The notes beneath the pieces were generated by a model, which had not been told where the DNA came from, did no database searches, and saw only the letters and a program-made list of their open reading frames with translations. From positions 1-22,455 of the forward strand of contig JAKAFQ010000007.1 in assembly GCA_021817875.1 (NCBI GenBank): a stretch of DNA of 22,455 nt, in the 5' to 3' direction. This DNA is from Pseudomonadota bacterium. Its GTDB lineage: Bacteria; Pseudomonadota; Gammaproteobacteria; Steroidobacterales; Steroidobacteraceae. The translations under genes and the position numbers were made by a program. Below, piece after piece: positions 20,001-22,455 of the stretch (position 1 is its first letter; each line of letters opens with the position of its first letter).

Positions 20001-20403
20001 TCACGGGCACCCCGGCCTGGGCGGCGAGCTCGCGCGCGGTCACCTTGTTGCCCAATGTACGCATGGTCTCGGGCTCGGGGCCGATGAAGCGGATCCCGGC
20101 CCGCGCGCAACCGGCCGCGAACTCTGGATTTTCGGACAGGAAGCCGTAACCGGGATGAATGGCGTCCACTCGGGCCTCGCGAGCGATGCGCAGGATGCCT
20201 TCGATATCCAGGTACGCCTCGACGGGGCCCTTGCCCTGTCCGACGAGATACGCCTCGTCCGCCTTGGTGCGGTGCAGCGAGAAGCGGTCCTCCTGGGAAT
20301 ATACGGCCACGGTGCGCAGCCCGAGCTCACTTGCGGCCCGCATGACACGGATGGCGATCTCGCCGCGGTTGGCGACCAGAATGCTTCGAATCTTCTGCAA
20401 CAT
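16957..20403 (-). CDS. pyc: Pyruvate carboxylase, single-chain
   Basis: Biotin enzyme that carboxylates pyruvate to oxaloacetate with ATP and bicarbonate. The biotin carboxylase domain comes first: ILVANRGEIAIRVMRAASEL, the ATP-grasp loop KASWGGGGRGMRIV, and FIEVNPRIQVEHTVTE. The carboxyltransferase domain starts near residue 540 with LLTDTTMRDAHQSLLATR and includes the metal-site HFHTHDTSGIA. The C-terminal carrier domain has LEAMKMETQ, with the biotin lysine at about residue 1114 of 1148. The ATG at 20403 (MLQKIRSILV) is preferred, with GGTGA about eight bases upstream. A GTG at 20415 would add four residues. All three modules are intact in one chain of normal length. It is divergent from the peptidase gene and convergent with, and overlapping, the HpnL-like gene. 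Confidence 0.96.
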   Translation of the reverse strand: MLQKIRSILVANRGEIAIRVMRAASELGLRTVAVYSQEDRFSLHRTKADEAYLVGQGKGPVEAYLDIEGILRIAREARVDAIHPGYGFLSENPEFAAGCARAGIRFIGPEPETMRTLGNKVTARELAAQAGVPVMPATAPLPQGIEDCQRLAGQIGYPVMLKASWGGGGRGMRIVQSDEQLGQLLPVARREAKAAFGNDEVYLEKLVRHARHVEVQILGDAHGGLVHLYERDCTVQRRNQKVVERAPAVFLTEAQRAEICGAALAIGRAARYRNAGTVEFLQDADSGKFYFIEVNPRIQVEHTVTECATGIDLVKAQIRIAAGARLGTADSGVPPQEQIRIHAHALQCRVTTEDPENDFIPDYGKISAYRSPAGFGIRLDAGTAYTGAIITRSYDSLLVKVTSWASTPEETIARMHRALWEFRIRGVVTNLRFLDQVITHARFARGEYTTRFIDETPELFRWPRKRDRATRILTYIAETIVNGNPQTNGRPRPARIESARLPQAVLGDPPPGTRQTLQELGPERFAQWMLRQERVLLTDTTMRDAHQSLLATRVRTIDMTAIAPYYASLVPELFSVECWGGATFDVAMRFLREDPWQRLSALRERLPNVLLQMLLRSANAVGYTNYPDNVVRFFVRRAAERGIDLFRIFDSLNWVENMRVAIDAVLEAGKLCEAAICYTGNLSDPREKKYTLEYYLKLARELKAAGTHVLGIKDMAGLCRPRAAYSLVKALKEEIGLPVHFHTHDTSGIAAASVLAAIDAGVDAIDGAIDAMSGLTSQPNLGSIVEALRHGARDPGVDPGKLRMLSSYWEQVRRLYAAFESDLRSGASEVYVHGMPGGQYTNLAEQARSLGIDTAHWPQVAQAYADVNLMFGDIVKVTPTSKVVGDMALLMITSGLTAQQVLDPKVDVAFPESVVQLFHGDLGQPCDGFPQALQRKVLKGGAPLASRPGATLPAVDLEAVRATIQEQVPRPVTDDDLASYLMYPKVWQDYAAERTQYGDVSILPTPVFFYGMEPGQEISIDLERGKTLFVRYVACSEPHDDGTRTVFLELNGHPRALRVPDRSQAARRPPQRKAEAGNPREVGAPMPGTIATIAVSVGRRVARGDVLATLEAMKMETQVRAEIDGEVVEVPVTPGQQVDPKDLLVVLR

Positions 20404-20432
20404 GGGCTCGTTCACCGGTAAGATGCCGCCCG

Positions 20433-20438
20433 ATCATA
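20433..20438 (-). promoter_or_regulatory. Candidate -10 box for pyc
   Basis: TATGAT on the minus strand matches the -10 consensus at five of six positions and lies 29 bases before the preferred pyc start. No -35-like hexamer is visible at proper spacing, because the upstream sequence is G/C runs. The 75-base gap shared with the divergent peptidase gene must hold both promoters. Confidence 0.3.
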
Positions 20439-20478
20439 GCGGGTGCGCGAGCGGGTGGGGGTTCATCGGAGGCTCCCG

Positions 20479-21381
20479 ATGTATGCCATTGCGGTTCATG
20501 GCGGTGCGGGCGACCTGTCGCTCCCGGCGCTCCCGGAGGCGCAGCAGGCGCAGTATCGCGAAGGTCTCGCCGCCGCGCTCGATCAGGGCTTCGAGGTGCT
20601 CGAGCGGGGCGGTACCAGTCTGGATGCGGTGACGCTCGCGGTGCGCGCCCTGGAAGACAACCCGCTGTTCAACGCGGGGCGGGGCGCGGCGCTGACGCGC
20701 CAGGGAACGGCGGAACTCGATGCGGCCGTCATGGACGGCCTGACGCTGCGGGCGGGTGCGGTGGCCGCGGTCCGGCACGTGAGAAATCCTGTCGAGCTGG
20801 CCCGCCGCGTGCTGGAGAAATCCCGCCACGTGCTGCTGGTCGGCGCGGGCGCAGAGGAATTCGCGCTGGAGGAAGGGCTGGCGCTGGTTCCCAATACCTA
20901 CTTCCGTACCCGGCGGCGCCAGGCGGAGCTCGATACCCTGCGCAGCGGCGGACCGCTCCGGCAGCCCATTTCCCCGACCCAGGGGACCGTGGGCGCGGTG
21001 GCACGGGACGCGGACGGCAATCTCGCCGCCGCCACGTCCACCGGCGGAGTGGCCAACAAGCATCCCGGACGCGTGGGGGATTCTCCCATCATCGGTGCCG
21101 GCACCTATGCCCGCAACGGCGTCTGCGCGTTGTCGGCCACCGGACACGGAGAGTATTTCATGCGTCTCGTCGCAGCCCACCATACCTGTGCGGCGGTCGA
21201 GTACCGCGGCCTCACTCTGCAGCAAGCCGTACGCGAAACGCTCACCCGCCTGCGCGAGCTCGGCGGCAGCGGCGGGCTGATCGGCGTCGATGACGCCGGC
21301 AGGCTCGTCATGGACTTCAACACGCCGGGCATGCTGCGTGCGGCACGCGATTCGGCGGGTCAGCGGCAGATCGAGCTGTAG
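20479..21381 (+). CDS. Isoaspartyl peptidase / L-asparaginase (plant-type, Ntn hydrolase)
   Basis: Cleaves isoaspartyl dipeptides and L-asparagine. The precursor is expected to self-cleave into two subunits and expose an N-terminal threonine. The 300 residues begin YAIAVHGGAGDL, the family start. FNAGRGAALTRQG and ELDAAVMDG are in the alpha part. The self-processing site GTVGAVA has the nucleophile predicted at Thr170. Further substrate-site motifs follow in AAATSTGGVANKHPGRVGDS and GAGTYARNG. The ATG at 20479 is firmly supported by GGAGG (20468-20472) six bases upstream; a GTG at 20443 in the same frame is not. It is divergent from pyc. The 134-base gap to the next, convergent gene has GC-rich repeats but no clear terminator. 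Confidence 0.93.
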   Translation: MYAIAVHGGAGDLSLPALPEAQQAQYREGLAAALDQGFEVLERGGTSLDAVTLAVRALEDNPLFNAGRGAALTRQGTAELDAAVMDGLTLRAGAVAAVRHVRNPVELARRVLEKSRHVLLVGAGAEEFALEEGLALVPNTYFRTRRRQAELDTLRSGGPLRQPISPTQGTVGAVARDADGNLAAATSTGGVANKHPGRVGDSPIIGAGTYARNGVCALSATGHGEYFMRLVAAHHTCAAVEYRGLTLQQAVRETLTRLRELGGSGGLIGVDDAGRLVMDFNTPGMLRAARDSAGQRQIEL

Positions 21382-21515
21382 GCGACCCCGTCGCGCGGGC
21401 CGGATCGGCTGAGGCCGGGGACGGTCAGGGCGAGGCGCCCGACGCGCGCGGCGGCACAGGCCGCAGCCGGGCGATCGCAGTCCGGCAGGCGAGCCCGGGC
21501 GCCCCGAGGGATCGT

Positions 21516-22178
21516 TCACGGCCCCGAGCCGCCGCTGCGGCTGCGCACGGCGCGCGCCATGTGCGCTTCGAGAAGCCGCATGCCATGCATGCGTGCGCGC
21601 CGGTGGATTTCACCCCCCTCAGCCCCCGCCATCAGCAATTCCTGCCAGATCTCCGGTGTGTGCGGCCACCGCGGCTGCAGCCACGACCACCAGTGTTCGG
21701 CCATCTGATGCACGTGAAGCACCGAATGGGCGGCGATGATCCTGACGCACTGCGGATGCATGCCGAGCGCGAGGCGGGCGTAGGTGCGATGGCGCTGGGC
21801 CATCGACGAGGCAAACACGAACACCGAGCGCGTGACGCCCACCGCGTCCGGCACGGTGAAAAACGCCGCATGCGCGGGCGGGTACCCGTCACTGACGCGG
21901 GGCGCGTCGAGCTGTTGCCAGAGCTGCGGATCGGCGAATCCCGCATCGAACAGCAGGAACGGATAATCGGCGGCCCGCCTGCGCGCCGCCTCGTCGAGCT
22001 GCTGCCACTCGCGGATGACCTCTCCCAGGGCAAAGCTCGTCGTGGAACCGGCCGCCGCCTGCTGCGCCAGCAGCTCCAGGCACTGATAGTTGAGACTCTT
22101 CAGCGACTCGACGATCCGGCACGGTGGCTTGCCGCCTGTGCTGGATATGTCCTCAGCATCCTCGTCGTATCGCGCCAT
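21516..22178 (-). CDS. Uncharacterised protein with two FlhD-like helical units
   Basis: The 220 residues run from the ATG at 22178, which has GGAG eight bases upstream. A GTG at 22241 would add 21 residues across the probable promoter. No standard annotation comes to mind. The protein reads as an internal duplication: unit 1 at about 30-90 (LNYQCLELLAQQ, SFALG, ending PQLWQQL) and unit 2 at about 117-182 (SVFVFASSMAQRH, RLALG, ending PEIWQELL). Each unit resembles FlhD, whose helices read like NLSYLLLAQRL, then FRLGI, then an LPQMVKLA-like helix. The second unit matches spacing exactly from its first Ser to the Gly. The link to FlhD is by eye and tentative. The divergent neighbour looks FlhC-like, which strengthens the idea of a regulatory pair. 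No membrane segment is present; the basic C-terminal tail (HMARAVRSRSGG) could touch nucleic acid. Confidence 0.7.
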   Translation of the reverse strand: MARYDEDAEDISSTGGKPPCRIVESLKSLNYQCLELLAQQAAAGSTTSFALGEVIREWQQLDEAARRRAADYPFLLFDAGFADPQLWQQLDAPRVSDGYPPAHAAFFTVPDAVGVTRSVFVFASSMAQRHRTYARLALGMHPQCVRIIAAHSVLHVHQMAEHWWSWLQPRWPHTPEIWQELLMAGAEGGEIHRRARMHGMRLLEAHMARAVRSRSGGSGP

Positions 22179-22253
22179 GATCACGACTCCATGCGCTTCG
22201 CCCCACGCTTTTATCGTATCGTAATCACCGCGGCAATCCACTGCTCATTTCTC

Positions 22254-22298
22254 CGCTATTTGCGCAATTACTCGGGTTGTGCCGGCGCGCAAATCGCC
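22254..22298. promoter_or_regulatory. Imperfect inverted repeat in the divergent gap, FlhD4C2-box-like
   Basis: CGCTATTTGCGC (22254-22265) and GCGCAAATCGCC (22287-22298) are inverted copies with 10 of 12 positions matching, including a perfect 8-bp core, separated by 21 bases. On the minus strand the left arm plus flank (22254-22269) reads AATTGCGCAAATAGCG. This fits the enterobacterial FlhD4C2 half-box, as I recall it AA(C/T)G(C/G)N2-3AAATA(A/G)CG, with one mismatch. The orientation of the two arms is the reverse of the classical paired box. Confidence 0.45.
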
Positions 22299-22304
22299 CA
22301 GAAT
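22277..22304 (+). promoter_or_regulatory. Weak promoter candidate for the FlhC-like gene
   Basis: TTGTGC (22277-22282) and CAGAAT (22299-22304) are spaced by 16 bases, matching three and four consensus positions. The right arm of the inverted repeat fills the spacer. The left arm would sit around -57 to -42, a place where an activator or autoregulator could act. Confidence 0.25.
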
Positions 22305-22349
22305 GTGCGTTGCGGATCGTGACAGGCGCAACAACAAAGGGGACCTGAC

Positions 22350-22455
22350 ATGCGCATCGTGGAATCTCGCTACGAAGGGGAACTGCGGAGCTTCGAGCTG
22401 GCGTTGCGCTTCGTGCAATACGAAGCGCGCACCTCGACCATCCGCGCGTTCACTG
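22350..22455 (+). CDS. FlhC-like transcriptional regulator, N-terminal fragment (runs off the right edge)
   Basis: Thirty-five codons are visible from the ATG at 22350, which is preceded by a strong AAGGGGA ending six bases upstream. The peptide begins MRIVESRYEGELRSFELALR and continues FVQYEARTSTIRAFT. It resembles the first helices of FlhC, where a run like [21 protein letters not shown] leads into the DNA-binding region. The pattern of Leu/Ala helix, then (G/E)AR, then T at the start of the next helix is shared. The zinc-binding cysteine cluster that would confirm FlhC lies beyond the window. It is divergent from the FlhD-like gene, and both proteins carry the string RIVES near the N-terminus. 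Confidence 0.55.
   Translation, partial: MRIVESRYEGELRSFELALRFVQYEARTSTIRAFT

Noticed and set aside
18034..20421. A 795-codon rightward open frame
   Set aside because: Antisense to pyruvate carboxylase across its conserved domains. No recognisable domain or start signal, so it is a composition artefact.
21382..21515. Bidirectional terminator between the two convergent genes
   Set aside because: Only GC-rich partial repeats were found, with no stem followed by T residues on either strand.

Overview
The window is high-GC chromosomal DNA carrying the replication-origin gene neighbourhood of a gammaproteobacterium. Leftward genes are gyrB, recF, dnaN and dnaA. Rightward genes are rpmH, rnpA, yidD, yidC and mnmE. 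This order, with dnaA and rpmH back to back, is the arrangement of Pseudomonas and Xanthomonadales-like lineages. GyrB has the long gammaproteobacterial insert (804 residues from the preferred start). A Xanthomonadales, Nevskiales or Steroidobacter-like host is an inference from gene order and base composition only. No tRNA, rRNA, CRISPR array or insertion sequence was seen.

Region by region. Bases 1-417 hold the 5' part of an unrecognised leftward gene that runs off the edge. Bases 658-7342 hold the replication genes. The dnaA-dnaN gap is the best oriC candidate: it has several degenerate DnaA boxes, an AT-rich stretch next to dnaN and a perfect 16-bp palindrome. The dnaN-recF gap is long and shows no credible gene. 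Bases 7443-11491 hold the ribosomal protein / RNase P / membrane insertase / tRNA modification cluster.

From 11.6 kb the window is accessory. A fumarylacetoacetate-hydrolase family enzyme is followed by a secreted glucoamylase-family protein. The 5' end of that reading frame encodes a recognisable half of a LacI-type DNA-binding domain, and the protein also carries an internal partial duplication. Next is a promoter with a structured leader in front of a two-gene operon: a sulfotransferase, then an HpnL-like membrane protein whose start overlaps the sulfotransferase stop by ATGA. A single-chain pyruvate carboxylase lies convergently and overlaps the membrane protein gene by 53 bp. Divergent from it is an isoaspartyl peptidase / asparaginase-type Ntn hydrolase.

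The right end is the most intriguing part. A leftward protein appears to be built from two tandem FlhD-like units. Facing away from it is the beginning of an FlhC-like protein. Between them lies an imperfect inverted repeat, one arm of which resembles an FlhD4C2 recognition half-site. This may be an atypical, divergently encoded FlhDC-type regulatory pair. It rests on motif reading only and is truncated by the window edge.
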